The notes below the pieces were generated by a model. That model was given only the letters and a program-made list of their open reading frames with translations. It had not been told where the DNA came from and made no database searches. Shown piece by piece: positions 10,894 to 21,031 of a stretch of 64,000 nucleotides of DNA. How positions within the stretch are numbered: the stretch's first letter is position 1; each line of letters begins with the position of its first letter. Location of the stretch: NCBI RefSeq assembly GCF_011075055.1, contig NC_058146.1:13011320-13075319 (forward strand). Direction: 5' to 3'. This stretch comes from Mangifera indica (taxonomy: Eukaryota; Streptophyta; Magnoliopsida; Sapindales; Anacardiaceae). A program made the position numbers and the translations under genes.

Positions 10894-11124
10894 TGTTAAT
10901 TTTAGAGAGGACAAGAAAGAATTCTTCTTCTTTTTTATTTCCAATATACACGTACCTAAATTTGTAGAGCTACAATTTCCAATATACAAGAGTAGAGCTA
11001 CAATTATGGACCTAAATTTGTAAGTTTACTAACAGAATCCTATAACAATTGGGATATATACAGTAAATAGAAATAAATCACTTCCTAAAATCTCTCAAAC
11101 TGATTGTTACAGCTCATGCCAACA
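10894..11124 (-). repeat. copia-1 5' LTR with rearranged promoter region
   Basis: 231 bp. It matches the 3' LTR except for a few substitutions and a block near 10957-10990. There the TATTTATA segment of the partner LTR is replaced by a local duplication (CTAAATTTGTAGAGCTACAA and CCAATATACAAG repeated). The promoter LTR therefore lacks the TATAAATA box kept in the 3' LTR. Confidence 0.92.
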
Positions 11125-11129
11125 TTTAC

Positions 11130-11591
11130 CCCCACATTCTTCCCTCCCACCAAATACCTACTTTTTAATACAACATATTAAACTAATCATTTCCATCAAT
11201 GAATTCTTCATTTTGTAATTCATAATTTTCAAGGTTGAGAGTTTACCAAACAAAAAATAGAGAAGCACTAACTGTCATCTATTTTTTTGAACATTTTACT
11301 TCTTTTGATTATTCATTTATTCTTTGATGGCTAAGGCATAATTCTGTTACAAATTAGTGCACTTTACTATTACGTTGAATAAGTCTATAAGTTGTTTTTA
11401 CTATTTCATTTTTCTAGGAGTTAGTGGTATTGTTTTTATTTGGTCAAATTAATTGAGAACTTTTAGGAGTTTTCTAGCATAAATTGAAGTTTGTATTCAT
11501 AGGTAGTTGTACTACAACACTTTAGTTCTTTTATTTTCTTGATTGAGCAATAATATTTATCTTTCTCAAATTGTCTATTAAATTTATTATA
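11130..11591 (+). repeat. Probable LTR, second part
   Basis: Continuation of the LTR-like sequence from 5808-6083 once copia-1 and one TTTAC are removed. It ends next to a tRNA-Met-type primer site at 11592. The usual terminal CA is not clear, so the end is approximate. Confidence 0.4.
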
Positions 11592-11955
11592 TGGTGTCAG
11601 AGCCAGGTTCTCTACCAAGTGTTGATATATTTACTCAAGAAAGACGAATGGTGGAAGTGTTCCTTCTCATGCCTATGTAGAAAAGCTTGTTGGTAACAAT
11701 TATAATTACTGTAAGTTGTGCATGGAAGCTTATCTACAAAGGCAAGATTTGTGCATATAAGTTGTGATCTGAAGTCACCAAAGCAAATGCGGGAGACACT
11801 TGAAAAGTTGTTTTCTAAGAAAAAAAACAGCTCAACTGCAATATCTTGAGAATGAATTAGCTACGACAACTCAAGATAATCATTCAATTGAAGCATATTT
11901 TTTGAAAGTTAAGAATTAGTGTGCTGAAATTTCAAAGTTGGACACAGAGGAGCCT
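11592..11955 (+). mobile_element. Copia PBS and gag fragment
   Basis: A primer-site variant TGGTGTCAGAGCCAGG is followed by gag-like pieces in shifting frames: NYNYCKLCMEAYLQRQDL, KQMRETLEKLFSKKK and TAQLQYLENELATTTQDNHS, then IEAYFLKVKN. This is the plant copia gag (UBN2) pattern. It stops at about 11955, where sequence switches abruptly to a Ulp1 protease end. Stops and a frameshift are present. Confidence 0.75.
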
Positions 11956-12060
11956 AGACTAGTCTCCTCAGCAAGGATTGGGCTCCGGTGACTATGGCGT
12001 GTTTATGTTACGTTTTTTTGAGTGTTTGGCTTTGTCACGGAGCGTCGATTTTCCCTGAGA
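11956..12060 (+). pseudogene. Ulp1-type (C48) cysteine protease, C-terminal fragment
   Basis: The readable stretch QQGLGSGDYGVFMLRFFE, then CLALSRSVDF, ending at a TGA, matches the end of the Ulp1/SENP domain, where the nucleophile lies in GDCGVFxLKFxE. Here the catalytic Cys is Tyr (TAT, codon 11993-11995), a one-base change from TGT. The upstream His and Asp region is missing, apparently cut off at the copia junction near 11955. Such domains are carried by one group of plant MULEs (KI-MULE/Kaonashi). The gene points toward the MuDR-type transposase on the opposite strand, so the two belong to one element in a convergent layout. I infer the association from position. Confidence 0.7.
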
Positions 12061-12499
12061 GTCGTCTACCTTTATACGTCGACGTTTAGCATTGTAGCTG
12101 TATTTTCATTGTATCGAGTAGCTTACGAATGTATATTTAGTTAACTCGTTGTTTATTTATCGTTTTTCATATGTTCATATGTATATATTTATTGTATGTG
12201 CATATGTGTATGATATACTTTATCTGTGGTATATATGGATATGTATCGTATTTGATTTCATTTTTTAAATAATCTTGTCATAGAAATACAATGAAAACGT
12301 AGGATTACTCAAACAATTACACATTTGAAACAATTAGATGAAATAAAGAAATATTGAAACAACTCATTATTTACATTAAAGTTATTACATCATATGACAA
12401 CACAATAACACATTTGAAATAATAATAAAAATACATCGGTTATATAAAACTGAAGTACAACAATGAAGAATCATATAAGAAACAAAAATGAGAATAAGT
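12061..12499. other. Spacer between convergent MULE remnants
   Basis: A/T-rich sequence with short ATATGT and GTATAT runs. No domain was recognised. It lies between the protease fragment and the 3' end of the transposase, where convergent transcripts would end. Confidence 0.4.
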
Positions 12500-15177
12500 A
12501 TGTCAAGATCTCGTTCATTTGCCTTTTTTAGATGAATGCTGCAGGGCGGAGCTCTGGACCGGTGCTGTGGATTTACATTGGGTTTGCGTGTGGCCTGGTT
12601 CATGGCAACGACTATAAATCCTTAGTGTAACATTTTCTTCTTGCGATAGACATTGATTTCTGTTGGATGGACGACCTGGACGATGACTATCGAAGACGGG
12701 GGAGAATATAACTCTTTCTTCTGGTGAGTGCAACTAATCAGATTGATTTCTAAAAATTGGATTGGTTCTTGATATATTGCATGGTAGATCTCAGTGTAGC
12801 AGAATGGATGAACCCGTGCATTAACATTCGTGAGCCTAATATGTCGTGCAACAGCAATGGCATGTTTGCACGGAATACGCAAAAGCTGAAACTTTCTATA
12901 TGTGCAAGACATTTCACTAAAGTCCACAATACCCATGAATCCACCAAATCCGACGACCTGATACCAAGTAAGTGTAATCAGTCGAACCTCCAAACTTGCA
13001 GACTTTGATAGATGATTGTTGATCTTCTCCTCTGCCCAAGGGGTGATAAAGTTACAACATTCATCTGTAATTTGAAAAAATATTAAGGACACATTTGGTA
13101 ATAACCAAAACAAAGGGGAAAAAAGAACACGAGAAAAAAAATTTAATTAATAACAATTTGATACTTACTTGCATGGTTTCTTCTCTCGTAAAACCATCAT
13201 TACATGGTACCACAAATGAACTCCAGGAGCATTGTGATAGGTAGGCCTCATGCATGTCTGACAAGGGCATTAAATGACTCAACAATGTTAGTGGTCACGA
13301 TATTGTAACAATACCCTGAAAAGTACGCTCTACTCCAATGATCAAATCTGACATCACGTAGATAAGCTCCAACTTAAAGGTTCATTGAGTCAAGAGATTG
13401 CATTATCACCCCAAATTCTAATTCTGTGTATGATTTTGCAGCTTTCCAATATGCCCCCATAACTTGTAAGATGTCAGAAATTATGATAACTGATTATAAT
13501 TAAAATGTATGAAAAGGATAAACTGTTACAATTTTAATTACTTGTTTAAAACACTATACCTTTGAGTCTTGTTTATACTTTGCTCGCATGTTACACAGAA
13601 GATAATGATAACAACATCCATGATGGACATATGGAAAGACTTCTGCCATTGTCAAGTATATAGCATGATGTCTATCTGAGATCATTGCCAAATCAGATAG
13701 GTCATGATACATTCTTTAATCCTCCGGAGAAACCAACACCACGTGTCATGATCTTTTTTTTTACTGACACCGATAGGATATATCTGGTTATTACCATCAA
13801 GAGCCACCGCAATGAATAAATGCCCCAGAGATTGACCTTTAAGGAATGCAACGTCAATACAAATAATCAGGTGGAGATCATCTCTGAATACACAAATGAA
13901 ACATCCTAATGCTATAAAAAAATTCTTAAATCAATGGTCATCATCTGTTTCAATAACAGTAACGGTGCCCAGATTAGTACGTTGTAGATTGTAGCAATAA
14001 TCTGATAAAAACATAAATGATTCCTCCGGTGAACCCCTCAATGAATTTATAGCCTAATTTCTTGCCCGCCAAGCCTGTGAGTATGAAATATCAATTTTAT
14101 ATCAGTCGGCGATGTCTACAATTATTTCCTTAGGCTAATAAATTCGATCAATCATCACAAACTTTGATCTCATTAATTGACCTAAAGCTCGGGCCCCAGT
14201 TTGTCTGTGATTTGGCATGATTTGATCAACTGAACATATATGGTAGGATTCATAAAGTTGATCCCCCACACTTCACCGACTATGGACTTGGTTGCATGTA
14301 TATACCACTCACAATTTTCAGCTTTGCACTTAATTTCCCACCGTTTCTTGTCAGACTTTTTTACACCAAATTGAAATCCTTTAAGTAAGGCGAATCGCTT
14401 CATAGCATCTTTCAATTGGACTTTATTATGGAAAATATCACCAACCTTTATACTATTCTCCTTTCGGATTGATTTAAAACCACCTAATGATGTTGATAGC
14501 TGTAGAGGAAAATCAAGAAGCCACCTAAATGGATCAGTGGGGACATTGTCAAAAAATGGCCCAGAATAATTTCCACCACCTGAAATAGGATTTTCAAGTT
14601 GCAAACTATCCATACCCTTGGTAACTGATGCCATATACTCAGGCTCTACATCTTTTAAAGGAATATCGAACATATCATTTCTATCAAAGTCACCTCAATC
14701 AGGAACTCTATCTTTTTCTCCATAAGCCCATGAGTTTGTAATGTACAATGGGTCATTACTGAAATCAATCAACTTTTCCAAATCGTATTCTTTTTTGACC
14801 CCACTACTTTCTTCTTCATCTTTATCTTCATCTTCTTCCTTCTGCCCTTTAATTGGGGTACATGTAACAAAAACAGGAATACATTCTTGTAAATACTAGG
14901 ACATATCAATAAGACCTTGGACATCTTCATCATTTTGGATCTGTATGAGGCAGTCGAGCTCAATTTTTCTTGGCTTCATTGATAGTTGAAGGTAGTTATT
15001 AATTGGATCAATACTGCAAGACTCTTTCAAAAGCTCAATAAATCCCTCGAATGTTGTTCCATAAGGGATTCTAATCAATTGTTTCGCTCCTCTAACATAT
15101 TTCATTGTGTTGTTGCCACCTTGAATCCATTCTCCCTGGTAACGAACCGATACATAACCATCCATTTTAATTATCAA
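12500..15177 (-). pseudogene. MULE (MuDR-type) transposase
   Basis: A cut-and-paste transposase remnant read from 15177 down. The N-terminal segment (14896-15177) has MDGYVSVRYQGEWIQGG and IRIPYGTTFEGFIELL. The MuDR DNA-binding domain (14182-14673) has KVGDIFHNKVQLKDAMKRFA and IKCKAENCEWYIHA. The MULE catalytic core (about 13640-14000) reads ICIDVAFLKGQSLGHLFIAL, DGNNQIYPI and MISDRHHAIYL, with stops. NIVTTNIVESFNAL follows near 13300. The SWIM zinc finger (12860-12910) reads CTYRKFQLLRIPCKHAIA, with Tyr for the second Cys (codon 12898-12900). The C-terminal zinc knuckle (12570-12620) reads YSRCHEPGHTQTQC, with Tyr for the first Cys (codon 12614-12616). Multiple stops and frameshifts make it inactive. 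No terminal inverted repeats were identified. Confidence 0.88.
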
Positions 15178-15419
15178 TCCTGCAATGACAAGTTTTTGAA
15201 GATAATTATTTATTTATAATAAAAAAATCTGTAATAACTATGTAAAACAGTCGTATAATTATTAATATAAAAAAAAACTCCTCATATTTTTCTAATATTT
15301 TGTTTGTCCCCCTATAATTATTTAACAATTTATAAAACACTTTCATATGTTATCTTATATCAAAATGCATCTATTTGTTTTTAATGTTCTATTTAAAACG
15401 TTTTTATAATATCTATACT

Positions 15420-16373
15420 TTGAAATACTTTAAAATGTCAGTAATCGAAAATATCTTCAGAAATCTGGAAAATACAAGTTGATATATCCTAAAACGGTGA
15501 AATTCAAAAAAACGAAACTGAAATTTGAATTCTAAAAGTTGAAATACCTTAGAATGGCAAGAATAAAAAAATTATTCAGAAATCTGAAAAATACGAGTCG
15601 ATATATCCTAAAACGATGAAATTCAAAAAAATAGAACCAAAATTCAAATTCTAAAAGTTGAAATACCTTAGAATGGTCAGATTTGAAAAATTCTTCAGAA
15701 ATCTGAAAAATACAAGTCGATATATCCTAAAATGGTGAAATTTAAAAAAACAATACCGAAATTCGAATTCTAAAAGTTGAAATACCCTAAAATGGCAAGA
15801 ATCGAAAAATTCTTCAAAAATCAAAAAAATACGAGTCGATATATCCTAAAATGATGAAATTCAAAAAAACGAAACTAAAATTCGCATTCTAAAAGTTGAA
15901 ATGCCCTAGAATGGCAAGAATCGAAAAATTCTTTAGAAATCTAAAAAATACGAGTTGATATATCCTAAAACGATAAAATTTGAAAAAACGAAACTAAAAT
16001 TTGAATTCTAAAAGTTGAAATACCCTAGAATGGCAAGAATCAAAAAATTCTTCGGAAATCTAAAAACTACGAGTCGATATATCCTAAAACGGTAAAATTC
16101 GAAAATATGGAACAAAAATTCAATTTTTAAAAGTTGAAATACCCTAGAATGACAAGAATCAAAAAATCCTTCGAAAATCTGAAAAATATGAGTTGATATA
16201 TCATAAAACGGTGAAATTCGAAAAAACTGAACTAAAATTCGAATTCTAAAAGTTGAAATACCCTAGAATGGCAACAATCGAAAAATTCTTCAGAAATCTG
16301 GAAAATACGAGTCGATATATCCTAAAACGGTGAATTTCGAAAAACCTAAAATTTCAATTATAATGCCCCTACA
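15420..16373. repeat. Minisatellite: eight units of 119 bp
   Basis: The marker GATATATCCT (last unit and one other slightly altered) lies at 15481, 15600, 15719, 15838, 15957, 16076, 16195 and 16314, exactly 119 bp apart. The marker GAAATAC at 15422 recurs at the same period to 16255. Each unit contains GAATTCTAAAAGTTGAAATA and AATGGCAAGAATCGAAAAAT. Units differ mainly by C/T and G/A changes, often at CpG (ACGAGTCG versus ACAAGTTG). There is no coding frame. It lies about 240 bp upstream of the transposase start, so it may be part of the MULE end. Confidence 0.95.
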
Positions 16374-16501
16374 ATGTTTACCATCAAAATGGCCCCCTAA
16401 TTTTAATAACATTTCATTTGACCCCTCAATTATCTCTTTCTTTATTTAACACCTTGTTATGTTGTTTTGTATCAAAGCAATACCTATCTATTCTTAACAT
16501 G

Positions 16502-17430
16502 TTATATAAATCCTTTATATATTGTATAATATCAAAAAACCACCCCCATATTTATCTAAAATTACATTTAACCCCCCATATTTGTCTAACATTGCATTTA
16601 ACCCCTATTTACGACATATAAACTAGACTTAACAAATAAAATTAAGTTTTAGGCTAAGATTGGTATAAATACCTTTTTTTTAATGAATAGTCTATTTTCA
16701 AGTCGAATTTAGAAATACGAACTTCTTCTATCCGAACGAATCTCTACTAATTGATCTTGAAAAAAAATGAAAGTAAGAGTAAGTGTTTGAGTGATATGAG
16801 AAGTGTGTGTAATAAAAGTGAGTGATGAGGGTTTATATAGACGAGGGGAAGGGTAATTTTGATATTTTAGAAAAAGTTATGAATTAAAGAAATATCACTC
16901 ATATTATATAAATCCTTTATATATTGTATAATATCAAAAAAAACCCCATATTTATCTAAAATTATTTTAACCCCCCATATTTGTCTAATATTTTTTAACC
17001 ACTATATTACAACATATAAACTAAACTTAACAAATAAAATTAAGTTTTAGGCTAAGATTGGTATAAATACTTTTTTTGATGAATAGCCTTTTTTTGAGTC
17101 GAATTCAAAAATACGAACTTCTTCCGTCCGAACGAATCCCTACTAATTGATCTTGAATAAAAATGAAAGTGAGAGTGAGTGTTTGAGTGATATGAGAAGT
17201 GTGTGTAATAAAAGTGAGTGAGGAGGGTTTATATAGATGAGGGGAAGGGTAATTTTGATATTTTAGAAAAAGTTATGAAATAAAGAAATATCAAAATACC
17301 CTTACAATGTTTAATATCCCTCCCCCCTAATTTTAATAAAATTTCATTTAACCTCTCTTAGTGAGTGAGAAGGGTTTATATAAATGAGGGGAAGGGTAAT
17401 TTTGGTATTTTAGAAAAAGTCATGGGCATT
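16502..17430. repeat. About 400-bp tandem duplication plus partial third copy
   Basis: A block starting TTATATAAATCCTTTATATA at 16502 recurs at 16904. Both copies contain GGCTAAGATTGGTATAAATA (16652 and 17050), TGATCTTGAA and GAGGGGAAGGGTAATTTTG. A third, partial copy of the end lies at about 17358-17430. It is non-coding. With the 119-bp array it separates the MULE transposase from single-copy-looking DNA. Confidence 0.9.
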
Positions 17431-17535
17431 TTTGCTTAGGAATAGTGAATTTGGGCACTTTTGCTTGAAAATAATGATTTTAGACATTTTTGCTTGAAAA
17501 TAGTGATTTTGGGTGCATTTTGTTTAGATAATATT
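17424..17535. repeat. Short tandem repeat, about 29 bp, four units
   Basis: Units begin near 17424, 17453, 17483 and 17511. Each is a variant of GGGCATTTTTGCTTG followed by AAAATAGTGATTTT. They sit at the end of the 400-bp duplication and may be subterminal repeats of the same DNA transposon. Confidence 0.75.
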
Positions 17536-18129
17536 TTATTATCAAAATTGAAAAATTAGGTTGTGTATAAATTACCTAAAAGATTACTAGATTTAAATTA
17601 TCACTATCTTTGATAAAAATTGATAGTATAAATAATTATTACATTTAATTAAAAATAATAAAAGAATATCAGTATATTATTTTACTTAAATTACCTTTGT
17701 TATGATTTTTCTAAAATATTTTTTATGTTATTTATTATATTAATTGAAAATAAAGTTATTTTTCTTCAAAAATTAATAAATAAAGATATAATTGTAATAA
17801 AATGAAGATTGTTTTGATAATTTTTAAATAAATAAGATAGAGGTTGTCACTTATATTATATGTTTTATCACCATTGACAATAGAAAAATCAACAAATAAA
17901 TACCCATTGGTTTCAAATTACCTGCCATGGGTAGAACAATTGTTCCTATTTGTATTCGTAATATTACCCACTGATTAGTTAGCAATCACTATTATTAATT
18001 TTCTGCTAAATTGTTGATATGTTTCTGATTGGTCCGGAATATAGGTACTGGCGCGTTCTGGTACCGTTTTACTATCGACAGAGTTTTGGCATGTTGGAGG
18101 GAAGACTGTTTTTCAAGGAATCACCATTT
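17536..18129. other. A/T-rich intergenic stretch
   Basis: Very A/T-rich at first, then more mixed from 17900 (GGCGCGTTCTGGTACCG near 18050). No gene, tRNA or recognisable element was seen. Confidence 0.5.
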
Positions 18130-18440
18130 TTTTTCATTGAAATGAAGGAACTCTCAGATTTTTGTATTAACTGAAAAAACCCAACTTACATATTATCCTT
18201 AAAAGAGACAAAACTTTTAGTATTTTTCACTAAAGATATCAAACAAACACAATTTGGATTTATTCAATTTTGTTTTGAAAGTAAGATGATTAGTTTAATA
18301 ATTTCAATAGAAAATAGTAAAAGTAAAGTGATTAGTTTAATCTTTCTAATAGTAAAATCTGAAAGTTCAGTCTTTTCAATATTAAAATTTGAAAATTCGG
18401 TCATTTTAATCATAAAAAACAAAGTTTAGTTCTTTCAATA
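18130..18440. repeat. Dispersed A/T-rich repeat, copy 4
   Basis: Repeats the phrase set of the copies at 1-145, 3580-3890 and 4335-4530: ACAAAACTTTTAGTATTTTT, GATATCAAACAAACACA and TTCAATTTTGTTTTGAAAGTA. Its presence 14 kb away from the CNGC block shows it is dispersed rather than part of that block. Confidence 0.5.
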
Positions 18441-18811
18441 AAAAAAATAGGCCAAAAGACTTATTGCCACCTAAGGCTAAGTTTAACCTCAAACTCATAC
18501 TTTCAAATTTTCAAAAGAGATCATTCTATGTACAAAAGTATATGAGTTTAAGTTTTCAATCTAGACATTTCAAAATCAAATTCTTAATTTTTTTAATAAA
18601 GGATGAATAGGATCTTCGAAATATCGTCAGAGTAGACTTTAGTATACTTAAAAAAAAAATTTTAATTTAACATAAAAAATCATTGAGCCAACAAAAGCAC
18701 TAATAAGTCATTTCTTACAAGTCGAGCACTTCAAATATTCCTAATTGGAATTGTTCTACTAAGTGACTAACCAAGGAACTTAATGAACGATCAACAAAGG
18801 GTTTGTGTTGG
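18441..18811. other. Intergenic sequence up to gypsy-1
   Basis: No gene or element was recognised. It ends at the CATTG target duplication of gypsy-1 (18812-18816). Confidence 0.5.
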
Positions 18812-18816
18812 CATTG

Positions 18817-20841
18817 TATAATACCCTCAGATATGTTTCAGGGGTAATTACATCTTTTGACCCTGTTTAGAGATATTTCCAATTGTATATGTGTTTTTAG
18901 ATATATATAAAAGAAAATAATAATAATAATATATTGAAAAGTATGGAGAAAAGTCAATAAAGGAAAAAGTTTTTTTTTTTTCCTTTTGTCTTTCCATCAT
19001 TCTCTCGTCTCTTCCAGCTTGTTCCATCCTTCTCATGTCTCTTCCAGAAGAAAGCAGCCTTCTTCCTTTCTTTGTTGCATTTTTAAGAACAGTGAGTGAT
19101 TTTGGGAGGATTTTGGAAGATAAATAAGGAAGGAAAATAAGAGGAAACATTTTGGGAGCCTTGGTAACCAAAAGATCTCTTTCTTTTTCTCTTTTCCTAT
19201 GTTTATATATATATTGGATGTATGTTATATGAATATATTAGTATGTTTTGGTGTTGATTTAAGGTAATTTTGGTGATAAAAGAAGTAAAACACAGAGAAG
19301 GAAGCCAACTTGTAAAGATTTGGCTTGAAACAAGGTAAGAGGAATCATCCTTGATATGTTGCATGTTTTAGGCTTTTGGTTCCTTGGATCTATGTTATAA
19401 ATGATGATTTTGAAGTTGAGGAATGTTGTCTTGCCATTTGGGATGTCTATGCGTGTTATTTTGTTCATGGTAGAACGTTGCATGATATTTACAGTTTTTA
19501 CCACTGAGTTCGTCCCATGTTTTGGCTGCCCTATCTGATGAATTATGAGCGCTATTATATCTTGTTAGAAAGCTCTTTGAATCCAATTTCCAATGATATA
19601 TAGCTTGTATTAATTAGAGATAATTTAGATTGTTAAATAAAGGAGGCAGTTTTGTCACTAAGTTTATCTCACGTTTTGACTGCCTTATCTATTGAAATAT
19701 GAGTGCTTTTATATCTTGTTGGAAAGCTCTTTGAATCCTCTTTTCAACTATATATAGCTTGTATGAATTAGAAACCGTTTGGGTTGTTAAATTGTATGAA
19801 AAAAAAGGTTGCCCTATGAAATGACTGTTCTGTGAACAGTATTTCGTGGTTCTGGGCAAGAAAGAAAAGGAGGAAAAAAAAAAAAGAAAGGAAGAAGAAA
19901 GAATAGAAAGGAAAGGAAAAGAAAGAAGAAAAGAAAAAGAAAGAAAAGCAAGAAAAAGAATTCGGGGCTCAAGATTTAGGGGTCATCCCAAGAGTAATGT
20001 CTGGTGAGTTATGAATAAATTTAGATGGAAGCAAAATTAGTAAGATATAAGACCCGCATGCATGCTATAAACTATAAGGGGGCATTTTACACTACACTGC
20101 CCATAGTAGGGCACGTCCGTAGTAGGACATAGACCCATAGTAGGGTCCACTTGTAGTAGAGCATACTCGTAGTAGAGCACAATTCATATCACATTTGGTG
20201 TAGTGAGAGAAAAGAAAAGAGCTCGAGCTTAGAAAAGTGTCCAATCCCTATAGTTAGCTTCTAGAAAGTATCAAATAGACATAAGATGGGACAAAGTATG
20301 ACCCAAATAGTAAAAAATGAACTAGATTACCCCTTTAATCTCTTATAGAGGTTAGGATGTGAGGTGGAGTCCCGAAAGTGAGTCAGAACAGGAAAAAAGA
20401 TTGTTTACTTGATTCCTTACCCTTACTTAGTGTTCTTATCACTCACTTCCTTTTCTTTCCTGATTGTAGGTACAAGTGATCGAGATAGCTACGAGGCAGC
20501 GTCAGGTCAGCGTAGGTAGATCCGACTAGAGCAGGTTATATCTGGTTTATCTTACATGTATATAGTCACATGTTCTTGTTGCTTTTGGACCTTTTTGGGA
20601 TGATTGTATAGTTGTATATGATTACTCCATGTCTTTAGATGCTTTCAGATGAGTTTTCGTATGAGTATATACATCTTTTGTTTGCTTTTGGACTCTCAAT
20701 TTTCTTAGAAAAATTTTTGAATACTTTTAGTGATGTGTTTATTTTAAAGTATTTTAAAAGAAAAAAAAATATAGACACTCTGGATATTAATTCGTAACAT
20801 TTCTCCTTTGGTGGGTAGTACTTATGGGGAAGGGTGTTACA
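18817..20841 (+). repeat. gypsy-1 5' LTR
   Basis: 2025 bp. The first dinucleotide is TA where the partner LTR has TG, so the canonical end has mutated. It ends GGTGTTACA. It contains a purine-only-like tract at 19859-19961, a cluster of CATAGTAGGG and CGTAGTAGAGC short repeats at about 20100-20185, and the block GGTCATCCCAAGAG near 19980. Confidence 0.93.
19859..19961 (+). repeat. Purine-rich tract in gypsy-1 5' LTR
   Basis: About 100 bases of almost only A and G on the plus strand (GAAAGGAAAGGAAAAG type). The partner tract in the 3' LTR is at 26827-26952. Such tracts can form triplex DNA; a role here is not shown. Confidence 0.85.
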
Positions 20842-20844
20842 AGT

Positions 20845-20862
20845 TGGTATCAGAGCATGATT
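20845..20862 (+). other. gypsy-1 primer binding site
   Basis: TGGTATCAGAGCATGATT starts three bases after the 5' LTR. It is complementary to the initiator tRNA-Met 3' end, the usual primer for this lineage. Confidence 0.92.
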
Positions 20863-21031
20863 TTGGGAACCCAAAAGATGTTTTCTAAAATAAAATGGAG
20901 TAATCCAAAATAACACAGAGATGGAATACCCTCCAGCCATGCTGACCACCCTTGTAGCCGATCACTATAAGTTAAGTTTTCACTTATACCTGTTGAGTTT
21001 TATGAAACTAATGTGTTTATTTTTAGGACCT

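Larger units (their letters stand above)
6084..11124 (-). mobile_element. copia-1: complete but defective Ty1/copia element
   Basis: An LTR retrotransposon on the minus strand with both LTRs (6084-6292 and 10894-11124). It has identical 5-bp target duplications TTTAC (6079-6083 and 11125-11129), a polypurine tract next to the 3' LTR (6293-6308) and a tRNA-Met primer site (ending at 10893). Domain order from 10800 downward is gag, zinc knuckle, protease, integrase, reverse transcriptase, RNase H, the Ty1/copia order. Stops interrupt every domain, and the reverse transcriptase box has lost an aspartate. The two LTRs differ by about half a dozen substitutions by eye plus one rearrangement, so insertion is fairly recent compared with neighbouring remnants. 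It lies inside an older LTR retroelement. Confidence 0.95.

Noticed and set aside
15420..16373. CRISPR-like array
   Set aside because: Units are contiguous 119-bp tandem copies without spacers, in plant nuclear DNA.
18848..19504. Antisense open frames in the gypsy-1 5' LTR, repeated at 25890-26438
   Set aside because: They recur only because the LTR is duplicated; there is no protein family match and the LTR promoter side is plus strand.
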